From Micromonospora rhizosphaerae (lineage in GTDB: Bacteria; Actinomycetota; Actinomycetes; Mycobacteriales; Micromonosporaceae), in assembly GCF_900091465.1 (NCBI RefSeq), contig NZ_FMHV01000002.1, positions 6,262,001 to 6,326,000 on the forward strand: a DNA stretch of 64,000 nt. The letters are read 5' to 3'. Of the stretch, positions 1 through 7,747 are shown piece after piece (within the stretch, counting starts at the first letter, position 1; every line of letters starts with the position of its first letter). Both the position numbers and the translations under genes were made by a program. Under the pieces are notes generated by a model. The model was not told the DNA's origin and ran no database searches. It saw only the letters and a program-made list of their open reading frames with translations.

Positions 1-188
1 AACGAGTCGGCCAGCGCGGCGCACTTCTGCCGCCACCGGAACCGGCGCGGCCCCTCCTGCACGATCACCACGTCCGGGGCGGCCTCCCGGACCACCGCCG
101 CCAGCGCGGCCGTGTCGTCCCGCTGGCTGTGGATGTTGTACGACACGACGCGCAGCGGCCCGCCACCACCCGGTTCCGTACCGCTCAC
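1..188 (-). CDS. endonuclease/exonuclease/phosphatase family protein (N-terminal fragment)
   Basis: Only the first 62 codons lie in the window; the gene runs off the left edge. The GTG start at 188 overlaps the TGA of the upstream ROK gene by 4 bases (GTGA), implying translational coupling. The visible protein contains LRVVSYNIHS followed by APDVVIVQEG, the first two motifs (the Asn strand and the metal-binding Glu) of the DNase I-like exo/endonuclease/phosphatase fold. Substrate cannot be told from the N-terminus: members cut DNA or RNA or hydrolyse phosphoesters. The family is seen directly; the function is open. Confidence 0.75.
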   Translation of the reverse strand, partial: MSGTEPGGGGPLRVVSYNIHSQRDDTAALAAVVREAAPDVVIVQEGPRRFRWRQKCAALADS

Positions 189-1132
189 AGACGGCGGGCG
201 AGGTCGGCGGCGCCGATGACGCCCGCGGCGTTGCCCAGCTCGGCCGGGCGGATCTCGGCCACCGGGAGCCGGCTGCGCTGGGCGAGGGCCTCGGTGAACG
301 ATCGGCGGGTCGGGCCCATCAGCAGGTCACCGGCGTCGATCACGCCGCCGCCGACGACGAGCACCTGCGGGTCGAGGATCTGGGCCATGTCCGCGAGGCT
401 GGTGCCGAGCCAGCGCCCGACCTGGGCGAACGCCTCCGCGGCGACCAGGTCCCCGCCCTTGGCCGCCGCGGTCACCATCGGCCCGGTGATCGCCTCGGCC
501 CCGCCGCCGGCCAGCTCGAGCAGGGCGGTGGCCCGGTGCGGCTCCTGGCGGGCGGCGGCGCGGGCGAAGCGGACCAGGGCGCTGCCGCTGGCGTACTGCT
601 CGATGCAACCGAGCCGGCCGCAGCCGCACAGGTGGCCGTCCGGCACGGCCATCATGTGGCCCAGCTCGGCGGCGACGCCGTTGGCGCCCCGGAGCAGCTC
701 CCCGCCGAGCACGATGCCGCCACCGACTCCGGTGCCGATGGTGAACATGACCATCGAGTCGTCGGCGTCCCGGGCCGCGCCGTAGCGGAACTCCGCCCAG
801 GCGGCCACGTTGGCGTCGTTCTCCACGGTCACCGGCAGGCCGGTGGCGGCGCTGACGTACTCCCGCAGCGGTTCGTCCCGCCAGGCCAGGTTGGGGGCGA
901 AGAGCACGACGGAGCGGCTGGCGTCGATCCAGCCGGCCGCACCGATACCGACGGCCTCGACGGTGATGCCGACGGACAGCTCGCTGACCACCTCGATGAT
1001 GACGTCCCGGGTCTTGGCCACGTCGTCGGCGGGGGTGTCCCGTCGGATCTGCACGAGAATCCTGCCGGCGTCGTCAACGACACCGCCGGCCACCTTCGTG
1101 CCACCGACGTCGACTCCGATGGTCAGCGTCAC
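185..1132 (-). CDS. ROK-family glucokinase
   Basis: Predicted cytosolic sugar kinase (about 315 aa) of the ROK family, most likely ATP-dependent glucokinase making glucose 6-phosphate. The phosphate-binding loop IGVDVGGTKVAGG is at the N-terminus, and the ROK zinc/glucose signature GHMMAVPDGHLCGCGRLGCIE lies mid-protein with its His and Cys ligands present. I prefer GTG 1132 because the AGGGGA ribosome site then sits 9 nt upstream; GTG 1141 would have no spacing. In Streptomyces the glkA neighbourhood also contains the fadD-type gene found just upstream here, and GlkA also mediates carbon catabolite repression there; that role is inferred, not visible in the sequence. Confidence 0.85.
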   Translation of the reverse strand: MTLTIGVDVGGTKVAGGVVDDAGRILVQIRRDTPADDVAKTRDVIIEVVSELSVGITVEAVGIGAAGWIDASRSVVLFAPNLAWRDEPLREYVSAATGLPVTVENDANVAAWAEFRYGAARDADDSMVMFTIGTGVGGGIVLGGELLRGANGVAAELGHMMAVPDGHLCGCGRLGCIEQYASGSALVRFARAAARQEPHRATALLELAGGGAEAITGPMVTAAAKGGDLVAAEAFAQVGRWLGTSLADMAQILDPQVLVVGGGVIDAGDLLMGPTRRSFTEALAQRSRLPVAEIRPAELGNAAGVIGAADLARRL

Positions 1133-1201
1133 CGCTGCCACTCCCCTCTGCTGTGCTGCCCGACATCGGCCGAACGCCGTGCGATGCCGGGATGTCCGTG
1201 G

Positions 1202-1879
1202 TCAGGCCCCGTCGCGTGGTGCGTCCTCGCCCACCTCGCCGGACGCCCGCGAGGCGGGCACCACGCGACGGCCGGCCGGCGGCCGGCTGGTGACCGGCGC
1301 AACCGGCCGGGCAGCATCGGCGGGCGGCACGACGGCACCCGCATCGGCCGCGCCCTCCCCCCGGGTGGCGGCGGACCAGACGTCCTGCTCGGGTGCCGGC
1401 TGAGAATCATGCCCGGTACGGGTGGCCTCGTGCCAGACGTGGTCGCCGGCGTCGGTTTCGGCGGCCGCGCCCGCCGGACCCTCGGCCGTCGTGGCGGCCG
1501 GTCGGGCGGGCTCGGCGGGGGCGAACGCCCGCAGCAGGCTCGCCACTCCGGCGGCCAGGTCCCCCGCGCCGGTGGCGAGCCGCTCGGCGAATTCGGGGCT
1601 CGGGTCGCGCAAGGCTGCGATACCCCGGCAGATCGGACAGACGCAGCATTCCGGCGAGCCGGTGGCGAACCCGGCGGGGCTCGCCCCGGGCGCCGCCGGG
1701 TCCGGGCCGGTGGACGGACCCGGACCGGCACTGTGACCGAGGACACCCGCCAGGATCCCACCGAGCGGGCCCCAAGGGCCCACCCCGGGAGCCGAGCTGG
1801 CCAGCCGCGCGGTGGCCAGCAGCGTGGCCACCAGGCGTTCCGCTTCCTCCCGGGCCGAACCCGGATCCGTAACCCCCAT
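1202..1879 (-). CDS. conserved hypothetical protein with a CxxC pair
   Basis: A 225-aa protein of unknown function. ATG 1879 is chosen because CAGGAG stands 6-8 nt upstream; a longer reading to 1933 would overlap the SRPBCC gene. The N-terminal third has an Ala-rich helical segment (EEAERLVATLLATARL), then a Gly/Pro linker, then CCVCPICRGIAALRDPSPEF, a CxxC element followed by an amphipathic helix. The last 100 residues are Ala/Pro/Glu-rich and look disordered. It sits between glucokinase and SRPBCC genes on one strand. It resembles the DUF5304-like proteins near fadD genes in actinomycetes, from memory only. Confidence 0.7.
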   Translation of the reverse strand: MGVTDPGSAREEAERLVATLLATARLASSAPGVGPWGPLGGILAGVLGHSAGPGPSTGPDPAAPGASPAGFATGSPECCVCPICRGIAALRDPSPEFAERLATGAGDLAAGVASLLRAFAPAEPARPAATTAEGPAGAAAETDAGDHVWHEATRTGHDSQPAPEQDVWSAATRGEGAADAGAVVPPADAARPVAPVTSRPPAGRRVVPASRASGEVGEDAPRDGA

Positions 1880-1919
1880 GGTCGGCTCCTGTACCGTGAC
1901 GACCGGGTCGCCGGTCGGG

Positions 1920-2375
1920 TCAGTGGGCCGCACCGGGTGCTTCTACCCGGCGCTTGAGCTGCTTCAACGCGGCATCCATGATCATCTTCTCGGCCTTGCG
2001 CCGAAACATCCCGAGCATTGCCACGGAGAGCTCCACCTCGAGGGTGTAGGTCACCGTGGTGGTGCCGTCCGGGTTGCCGACCAGGTCGTACGACCCGTGC
2101 TGGGCCTTCTGCATCTTCGAGGGCTCGACCAGGTGCCACTCGATCCGGGAGAGGTCCTCGGCGTATTCGTAGGCCAGCACGTACTCGTCGGCCAGCACGC
2201 CGGCGTCGATGGTGAACCGCACCTGGCTGGCGTAGCCGTCCTCGTACTCCTCGATCACCTCTGCCCGCCGCACCGCGTCGGTCCACTCGGGGTAGCTCGG
2301 GAAGTCGCAGATGACGGCCGCCACCCGGTCCGGTGGCGCGCCGATGATGATCGACTGGGTGGAGGAGTCCGCCAT
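1920..2375 (-). CDS. SRPBCC (START/polyketide cyclase-like) family protein
   Basis: A 151-aa single-domain protein with the features of the SRPBCC hydrophobic-pocket fold: an N-terminal IIIGAPPDRVAAVICDFPSYPEW (beta strand, helix and FPxYPxW loop), a central antiparallel sheet and a long C-terminal helix with KQLKRRVE. Ligand unknown. It is divergent from the acyl-CoA synthetase and corresponds in order and type to M. tuberculosis Rv2185c next to fadD15 (Rv2187), suggesting a lipid-related role. ATG 2375 follows TAGCCT by 7 nt with no ribosome site, which looks like a leaderless start. Confidence 0.85.
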   Translation of the reverse strand: MADSSTQSIIIGAPPDRVAAVICDFPSYPEWTDAVRRAEVIEEYEDGYASQVRFTIDAGVLADEYVLAYEYAEDLSRIEWHLVEPSKMQKAQHGSYDLVGNPDGTTTVTYTLEVELSVAMLGMFRRKAEKMIMDAALKQLKRRVEAPGAAH

Positions 2376-2382
2376 GGGGGGG

Positions 2383-2388
2383 AGGCTA
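2383..2388 (-). promoter_or_regulatory. -10 hexamer TAGCCT, putative leaderless promoter of the SRPBCC gene
   Basis: TAGCCT read on the minus strand ends 7 nt before ATG 2375, leaving no room for a Shine-Dalgarno sequence. Confidence 0.5.
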
Positions 2389-2534
2389 CCCGGCGGCGAC
2401 CCCCCGCGCGGCGCGCGGGCGTCCCACCAGCCGGGCGGGCAACCTCCCTCCCTCACGCATCGGGACGGGCGGGTAGGTTTCGACAGAGCCGACCCACGGC
2501 GGGCCCCGGCCAGTGCGAGCACGAGGGAGTGCAG

Positions 2535-4346
2535 GTGCGCGAGTTCTCCGTTCCGCCGATCGTCACTGTCGGCGACGCGGCCAACCTGACCGACCCGGTC
2601 TGGGACAACGCCGAGGTCGCCCCGGACGCGGTGCAGTTCGCCCGGCCCAGTGGCACCGGCCCGGAGGGCACCAGCTGGGCGGAGGTGACCTGCCGGCAGT
2701 TCCGCGACGAGGTGATCGCGGTGGCCCGCGGCCTGGTCGCCGCCGGCATCTCCCCCGGCGACCGGGTCGCGCTGATGAGCCGCACCCGCTACGAGTGGAC
2801 GCTGCTCGACTACGCCATCTGGGCGGCCGGCGCGGTGACCGTACCGATCTACGAGACCTCCAGCGCCGAACAGGCCGCCTGGATCCTCGCCGACTCCGGG
2901 GCGGTCGCCGCGGTGGTGGAGAGCAACGCCCACGCCACCCTGGTCGCCGGCGTACGGAAGCGGCTGCCGGAGCTGCGCCAGGTCTGGCAGATCGAGCTGG
3001 GCGCCGTGGACGAGCTGGTCGCCGCCGGCGAGTCGGTCGACCCGGTCGAGATCGAGGTACGCCGCAAGGCGGTGAAGGCCGCCGACCTCGCCACCATCAT
3101 CTACACCAGCGGCACCACCGGCCGGCCCAAGGGCTGCGTGCTCACCCACCGCAACATGTACGCGGACATCGCCAACGCGGTGCCGGTGCTGCCGAACCTC
3201 TTCCGACCGGGCGCCTCGACCCTGCTCTTCCTGCCGCTCGCGCACGCCTTCGCCCGGCTGATCCAGATCGGCGTGGTGCAGGCCCGGGCCACCATGGCGC
3301 ACTGCGCAGACACCAAGGACCTGGTTGGCCAGCTCCAGGAGTTCAAGCCGACCTTCGTGCTCTCCGTGCCCCGGGTCTTCGAGAAGGTCTACAACGGCGC
3401 CCGGCAGAAGGCCGAGGCGGACGGCAAGGGCAAGATCTTCGACCGGGCCGAGCGGGTGGCGATCGCGTACAGCGAGGCGCTGGAGACCGCGGACGGGCCG
3501 GGCCTGGCGCTGCGCGCCCAGCACGCGGTCTTCGACAGGCTGGTCTACCGCAAGCTGCGCGCCGCCCTCGGCGGCCGTTGCCGCGACGCGATCTCCGGCG
3601 GCGCGCCGCTCGGCGCCCGGCTCGGGCACTTCTTCCGCGGCATCGGGGTGACGATCCTGGAGGGCTACGGCCTTACCGAGACCTCCCCGGCCGCCGCCGC
3701 GAACCTGCCCGGCGGCACCCGGATCGGCACGGTGGGCCGCCCGCTGCCGGGCGTCACCATCCGGATCGCCGACGACGGCGAGATCCTGATCTCCGGCGAC
3801 CTGGTCTTCCGGGGCTACTGGCACAACGAGGCGGCCACCGCCGAGGCGCTCACCCCGGACGGCTGGTTCCGCACCGGCGACCTGGGCCAGCTCGACAACG
3901 ACGGCTTTCTCCTCATCACCGGCCGGACGAAGGAGATCATCGTGACCGCCGGCGGCAAGAACGTCGCCCCGGCCGTCCTGGAGGACCAGGTCCGCGCCCA
4001 CCCACTGGTCAGTCAGTGCCTGGTGGTCGGCGACCGGCAGCCGTTCATCGCGGCGCTGGTCACCATCGACGAGGATGCGCTGCCGAAGTGGCTGGCCGCG
4101 CATGGCCGGCCCGAGACGACCAGCGTCGCCGAGCTGCGCGAGGACGAGGCGCTGCGGGCGGACGTCCAGAGCGCCATCGACCTGGCCAACCGGTCGGTCT
4201 CCAAGGCCGAGGCGATCAAGGTCTTTCGGATCCTGCCGCAGGACTTCACCGAGGCCACCGGCGAGCTGACCCCGTCGCTGAAGGTCAAGCGGCAGGTCGT
4301 GCACAAGACGTACGCGGCGGAGATCGCCGATATCTACCGCGGCTGA
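2535..4346 (+). CDS. fadD15: long-chain fatty-acid-CoA ligase (FadD15-like)
   Basis: AMP-forming acyl-CoA synthetase of 603 aa that would activate long-chain fatty acids to acyl-CoA via acyl-AMP. Motifs in order: P-loop YTSGTTGRPKGC near residue 190, GYGLTETSP, the A8 hinge GWFRTGDLG, and TGRTKEIIVTAGGKN with the catalytic Lys region toward the C-terminus. GTG 2535 is chosen because GAGGGA lies 6 nt upstream; GTG 2529 would abut it. TAGGTT at 2472 may be its -10. The neighbours match M. tuberculosis fadD15 (Rv2187), beside Rv2185c and pimB (Rv2188c). Substrate chain length is inferred from the subfamily only. Confidence 0.9.
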   Translation: MREFSVPPIVTVGDAANLTDPVWDNAEVAPDAVQFARPSGTGPEGTSWAEVTCRQFRDEVIAVARGLVAAGISPGDRVALMSRTRYEWTLLDYAIWAAGAVTVPIYETSSAEQAAWILADSGAVAAVVESNAHATLVAGVRKRLPELRQVWQIELGAVDELVAAGESVDPVEIEVRRKAVKAADLATIIYTSGTTGRPKGCVLTHRNMYADIANAVPVLPNLFRPGASTLLFLPLAHAFARLIQIGVVQARATMAHCADTKDLVGQLQEFKPTFVLSVPRVFEKVYNGARQKAEADGKGKIFDRAERVAIAYSEALETADGPGLALRAQHAVFDRLVYRKLRAALGGRCRDAISGGAPLGARLGHFFRGIGVTILEGYGLTETSPAAAANLPGGTRIGTVGRPLPGVTIRIADDGEILISGDLVFRGYWHNEAATAEALTPDGWFRTGDLGQLDNDGFLLITGRTKEIIVTAGGKNVAPAVLEDQVRAHPLVSQCLVVGDRQPFIAALVTIDEDALPKWLAAHGRPETTSVAELREDEALRADVQSAIDLANRSVSKAEAIKVFRILPQDFTEATGELTPSLKVKRQVVHKTYAAEIADIYRG

Positions 4347-4347
4347 C

Positions 4348-4353
4348 TACCAT
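4348..4353 (+). promoter_or_regulatory. -10 hexamer TACCAT, putative leaderless promoter of the sensor kinase
   Basis: TACCAT ends 7 nt before GTG 4361 and overlaps the end of the upstream ligase gene's 3' region (stop at 4346). No ribosome site is present. Confidence 0.45.
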
Positions 4354-4360
4354 CCGTCAC

Positions 4361-6052
4361 GTGCCCGCCTCCACACCCAGCCAGCCCCCGACCCAACCCC
4401 TCGCCGCGGCCGCGCGCGTGGTGCTGCTCGCGCTGGTCGCCGTCCTGACCGTTTTCGCCACCCGCGACGTCCCCCAGCTCTGGTGGATCGCCCTGCTGGG
4501 CGTCGCCGGGCTGCCCGCCGTGCTCGCCCCGCAGCACCGGGTGCTCGGGCTGCTCAGCCGGTTCGCCGAGGTGGTGGTCCTCGGGCTGGCGGCCAGCCAG
4601 GTGGCCGCGGACACCCACCTCACCGGGGTGACGGGCGGGCTGGGCGCCTCGGCGGTGCTGCCGTACCTGGCCGTGCCGGTGACCGTGACGGCGCTGCGCC
4701 GCCGGTTCCGGGAGGGCGCCGCGCTGCTCGCGGTCACCGCGGCCACCCTGCTGATGAGCGCGGCGTTCACCGAGGTCGACGGCGGTCGGCAGCTCGTCCA
4801 GCCCGGCTACCTCGCGGTCTGCGCGAAGTGGCTGATCCTGGCCGGTCTCGGCCTGTACACCGCCAGCACGCTGCACCGGGTGATGCGGGTCCGCGGCGAG
4901 GGCAAGCCCCAGCCGTACGCGGAGGCCACCCGCCTGCTGACCCAGCTGCGCACGGTCGCCCGGCAGCTGCCCGGCGCCACCCTCGACCCGGGCGGCATCT
5001 CCGAGCATCTGCTGGAGGAGCTGCGGGTGGTGGCGAAGACCGACCGCGGCGCGGTGCTCTCCGCCAGCGGCGCCGGCCGGCTGGTGGTGCTCGCCCAGAT
5101 CGGGGTGGAGCGGGTCGACTGGGAGACCACGCTGGACGCCGACTCGGCGATCGCCGACGCCTGGGCCAGCCAGCAGGCGCAGACCTCGTCCCGCTCGCAG
5201 GCCCGGTCGCACCGGGGCGGCGAAGTCTCCGCGCTGATCGTGCCGCTGGTCGCCGGCGTCCGGACGGTCGGCCTGGTGGTGCTGGAGGCGGACACTCCGC
5301 ACGCCTACCCGCCGCCGGTGATGTCCCGGGTGACCGCGCTGACCGGGCCGGCGGCGCTGCGGCTGGAGGCCGCGCTCCTCTTCGACGAGGTCCGCTCGCT
5401 GGCCACCAACGAGGAGCGGCAGCGGCTGGCTCGGGAGATCCACGACGGGGTCGCCCAGGAGCTGGTGATGGTCGGCTACGGCATCGACAACGCCCTGGCC
5501 ACCGTGCACGACGACAGCGAGGAGACCGCCGAGTCGCTGCGCACGCTACGCGGCGAGGTGACCCGGGTGATCACCGAGCTGCGGCTGAGCCTGTTCGAGC
5601 TGCGCAGCGAGGTGGACCGGCACGGGGGCCTGGCCGCCGCCATCGCCGAGTACGCGCGCACCGTCGGCGCCTCCGGCGGGCTGCGGGTGCACCTGTCCCT
5701 GGACGAGTCCACCGCCCGGCTCCCGGCCGCCACCGAGGCCGAGCTGCTGCGCATCGCCCAGGAGGCGGTCACCAATGCGCGCAAGCACGCCGGGGCGTCT
5801 AATCTGTGGGTCACCTGTGCGGTGGACCCCCCGTACGCCCAGATTGAAGTGTCGGATGATGGTCACGGCATCGGTGACCAGCGCTCCGACGGCCACTACG
5901 GGCTTGCGATCATGGCCGAGAGGGCGGAACGTATCCGGGGCCGGTTGGAGATCAGGCCGCGGCGACCCAGCGGCACGACCGTGGCGGTGGTACTCGGCTC
6001 CTCGCCCCGGCGCGATAAGGTGCGCGGCAGCGCAGCAGCAGAAGGGGAGTAA
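4361..6052 (+). CDS. two-component sensor histidine kinase, NarL-type, with GAF-like domain
   Basis: A 563-aa membrane sensor. Several hydrophobic helices occupy roughly residues 20-165 (a multi-span sensor without a clear extracellular loop), followed by a GAF-like region (about 205-335). The HisKA_3 dimerisation segment reads REIHDGVAQEL with the phospho-accepting His near residue 361, then an HATPase_c domain with EAVTNARKHA (N box) and SDDGHGIG (G1 box). It precedes its LuxR-type partner by 7 bases, so the two form a two-component pair. Start GTG 4361 follows a -10-like TACCAT by 7 nt. The signal sensed is unknown. Confidence 0.9.
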   Translation: MPASTPSQPPTQPLAAAARVVLLALVAVLTVFATRDVPQLWWIALLGVAGLPAVLAPQHRVLGLLSRFAEVVVLGLAASQVAADTHLTGVTGGLGASAVLPYLAVPVTVTALRRRFREGAALLAVTAATLLMSAAFTEVDGGRQLVQPGYLAVCAKWLILAGLGLYTASTLHRVMRVRGEGKPQPYAEATRLLTQLRTVARQLPGATLDPGGISEHLLEELRVVAKTDRGAVLSASGAGRLVVLAQIGVERVDWETTLDADSAIADAWASQQAQTSSRSQARSHRGGEVSALIVPLVAGVRTVGLVVLEADTPHAYPPPVMSRVTALTGPAALRLEAALLFDEVRSLATNEERQRLAREIHDGVAQELVMVGYGIDNALATVHDDSEETAESLRTLRGEVTRVITELRLSLFELRSEVDRHGGLAAAIAEYARTVGASGGLRVHLSLDESTARLPAATEAELLRIAQEAVTNARKHAGASNLWVTCAVDPPYAQIEVSDDGHGIGDQRSDGHYGLAIMAERAERIRGRLEIRPRRPSGTTVAVVLGSSPRRDKVRGSAAAEGE

Positions 6053-6059
6053 CCCGAGG

Positions 6060-6728
6060 ATGACCACAAGTCCGACGCCGGCCACCCGCACCAAGGTCCT
6101 CCTTGTGGACGATCACGACCTGATCCGCAAGGGGCTGCGGCACGCGTTCGAGCGGGACCGGCAGTTCGAGGTCGTCGGTGAGGCCGCGACGGCGGCGGAG
6201 GGCGTACGCCAGGCCGGTGCCCTCCAGCCGGACGTGGTGATCATGGACCTGCGGCTGCCCGACGGCAGTGGCCTGGAGGCCACCCGTGCGCTCCGCAAGT
6301 CCAGCGCGTCGATGGGCATCGTCGTGCTCACCATGTACGCCGGCGACGACCAGCTCTTCGGGGCCCTGGAGGCGGGGGCGAGCGCCTTCGTTCCGAAGAC
6401 CGCCCCGGCCGACGAGGTGGTGGCCGCCGCCCGGCACGCCGCCTCCTCCCCCAGCGCCTTCACCGCGGCGGACCTCGCCGAGGCGATGAAGCGTCGGCTG
6501 GCGCCGTCCGGCCCGCAGCTCTCCCCCCGCGAGGGGCAGGTGCTGCGGCTGCTCGCCGACGGGATGAGCGTGGCGGGCATCGCCAAGCAGCTCTTCGTCA
6601 GCGAGTCGACCGCCAAGACGCACATCTCCAAGCTGTACGAGAAGCTGGGCGCCGCCAACCGCGCCCAGGCGCTGATGACCGCGCTGCGGCTCGGCCTGCT
6701 CGAGGCGCCGGACGCCCCCAAGTTCTGA
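6060..6728 (+). CDS. LuxR/NarL-family response regulator
   Basis: A 222-aa DNA-binding regulator, cognate to the upstream kinase. The receiver domain has the acidic pair VDDHD, the phosphorylatable Asp in VVIMDLRLPDG and the conserved Lys in VPKTAPADE. A LuxR helix-turn-helix fills the C-terminus (LSPREGQVLRLLADGMS, then AKQLFVSESTAKTHISKLYEKLG). ATG 6060 has the purine-rich GGGGAGTAACCCGAGG leader. A strong hairpin follows at 6752, so the kinase-regulator operon probably ends here. Targets cannot be inferred. Confidence 0.93.
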   Translation: MTTSPTPATRTKVLLVDDHDLIRKGLRHAFERDRQFEVVGEAATAAEGVRQAGALQPDVVIMDLRLPDGSGLEATRALRKSSASMGIVVLTMYAGDDQLFGALEAGASAFVPKTAPADEVVAAARHAASSPSAFTAADLAEAMKRRLAPSGPQLSPREGQVLRLLADGMSVAGIAKQLFVSESTAKTHISKLYEKLGAANRAQALMTALRLGLLEAPDAPKF

Positions 6729-6751
6729 GGCGGTCCCGACCGCCTACCCGG

Positions 6752-6786
6752 AGCGGCCCGCGCCCGTCCACGGGACGCGGGCCGCT
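6752..6786 (+). terminator. hairpin terminator after the response regulator
   Basis: AGCGGCCCGCG(T)CCCGT pairs with ACGGGACGCGGGCCGCT: a 16-bp stem with one bulged base and a 2-nt minimal loop. There is no T-run, as is usual in high-GC actinomycetes. Confidence 0.7.
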
Positions 6787-6851
6787 GCGGCGTCCCGGGC
6801 GGCTCCGGCCGCGTACGGTGCGGAGCCGACCCGCAGCGACGGTGGTCTTTG

Positions 6852-6864
6852 CACTGTGACAGTG
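6852..6864 (+). promoter_or_regulatory. palindrome CACTGTGACAGTG inside a promoter-like region
   Basis: A perfect 6-1-6 palindrome. TTTGCA/TTGCAC (6848-6854) and CAGAAT (6871-6876), separated by about 16 bases, could be a -35/-10 pair; the palindrome lies between them, where a repressor dimer would block transcription of the methyltransferase and GGDEF-EAL genes. Position and symmetry are seen; the operator role is inferred. Confidence 0.45.
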
Positions 6865-6934
6865 GGCGGGCAGAATACCCGGTGACCCGCGCGGGCGACG
6901 ACCCCACGCGCTGTTGACAAAAAGGGGCGAGGGC

Positions 6935-7747
6935 ATGCAGCGGCCGGACTGGGCACCCGACACGATCGACATCGAGCGCCCCAGCGTGGCCCGCATGTAC
7001 GACTACTACCTCGGCGGCTCGCACAACTTCGCGGCCGACCGGGCGGCGGCCCGGGCGATGATCGACGCGGTGCCGGAGGCACCGCTGATGGCGCAGGCCA
7101 ACCGGGCGTTCCTCCGCCGGGCGGTGCAGTTCCTGGCCGACGCCGGGGTGCGCCAGTTCCTCGACATCGGCTCCGGCATCCCGACGGTCGGCAACGTGCA
7201 CGAGATCGCCCAGCGGATCGACCCCGGGTCCAGGGTGGTCTACGTCGACGTCGATCCGGTGGCGGTGGCGCACAGCCGGGAGATCCTCGGCGGCAACGAC
7301 CGGGCCACGGTGATCCAGGAGGACCTGCGCCGGCCCGAGGCGATCCTGAGCCATCCGGAGGTCACCAAGCTGCTGGACTTCACCCAGCCGGTCGCCGTGA
7401 TGATCGTGGCGGTGCTGCACTTCATCCCCGACGCGGACCGGCCGGCGGAGATCCTGCGGGCGCTGCGCCGGGCCCTGGCGCCCGGGAGCTACCTGGTGAT
7501 GTCGCAGGCCAGCGACGACGGCCGCAGCGAGACGGGTGAGCGGGCGGAGGCGGAGCGGGTCTACCGCCGCACCGACAACCAGCTCTGGATCCGCAGCCGC
7601 GCCGAGCTGGCCGCGCTCTTCGACGGCTTCCAGCTGGTCGACCCGGGGGTGGTCTGGGTGCCGCAGTGGCGTCCGGAGTCCCCGGAGCAGGCGGAGAACG
7701 CCGAGCGGGCGGTCTTCATGGGTGGCGTCGGGCGGCTCGGTGGGTGA
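6935..7747 (+). CDS. SAM-dependent methyltransferase, DUF574/Methyltransf_19 type
   Basis: A 270-aa protein of the actinobacterial S-adenosyl methyltransferase family (DUF574). It shows the family N-terminus (SVARMYDYYLGGSHNFAADR), a Rossmann SAM-binding motif FLDIGSGIPTVGNVHEIA, then YVDVDPVAVAHSR (acidic ribose-binding residue) and VAVLHFIPDADRP. Methyl acceptor is unknown; related proteins occur in many copies in Streptomyces and Micromonosporaceae. ATG 6935 has AGGGGCGAGG upstream; an upstream TTG at 6914 is less likely. Its end overlaps the GGDEF-EAL start by 8 bases, so the two are probably co-translated. Confidence 0.88.
   Translation: MQRPDWAPDTIDIERPSVARMYDYYLGGSHNFAADRAAARAMIDAVPEAPLMAQANRAFLRRAVQFLADAGVRQFLDIGSGIPTVGNVHEIAQRIDPGSRVVYVDVDPVAVAHSREILGGNDRATVIQEDLRRPEAILSHPEVTKLLDFTQPVAVMIVAVLHFIPDADRPAEILRALRRALAPGSYLVMSQASDDGRSETGERAEAERVYRRTDNQLWIRSRAELAALFDGFQLVDPGVVWVPQWRPESPEQAENAERAVFMGGVGRLGG

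Noticed and set aside
2376..4304. Minus-frame extension of the SRPBCC gene to 4304
   Set aside because: The extra 640 codons are an antisense shadow of fadD15 with no domain signature; ATG 2375 has a promoter-like hexamer.
2513..4360. Plus-frame extension of the sensor kinase through the acyl-CoA ligase gene
   Set aside because: The upstream part is an out-of-frame Arg/Gly-rich shadow of the ligase; the kinase begins with its own GTG at 4361.
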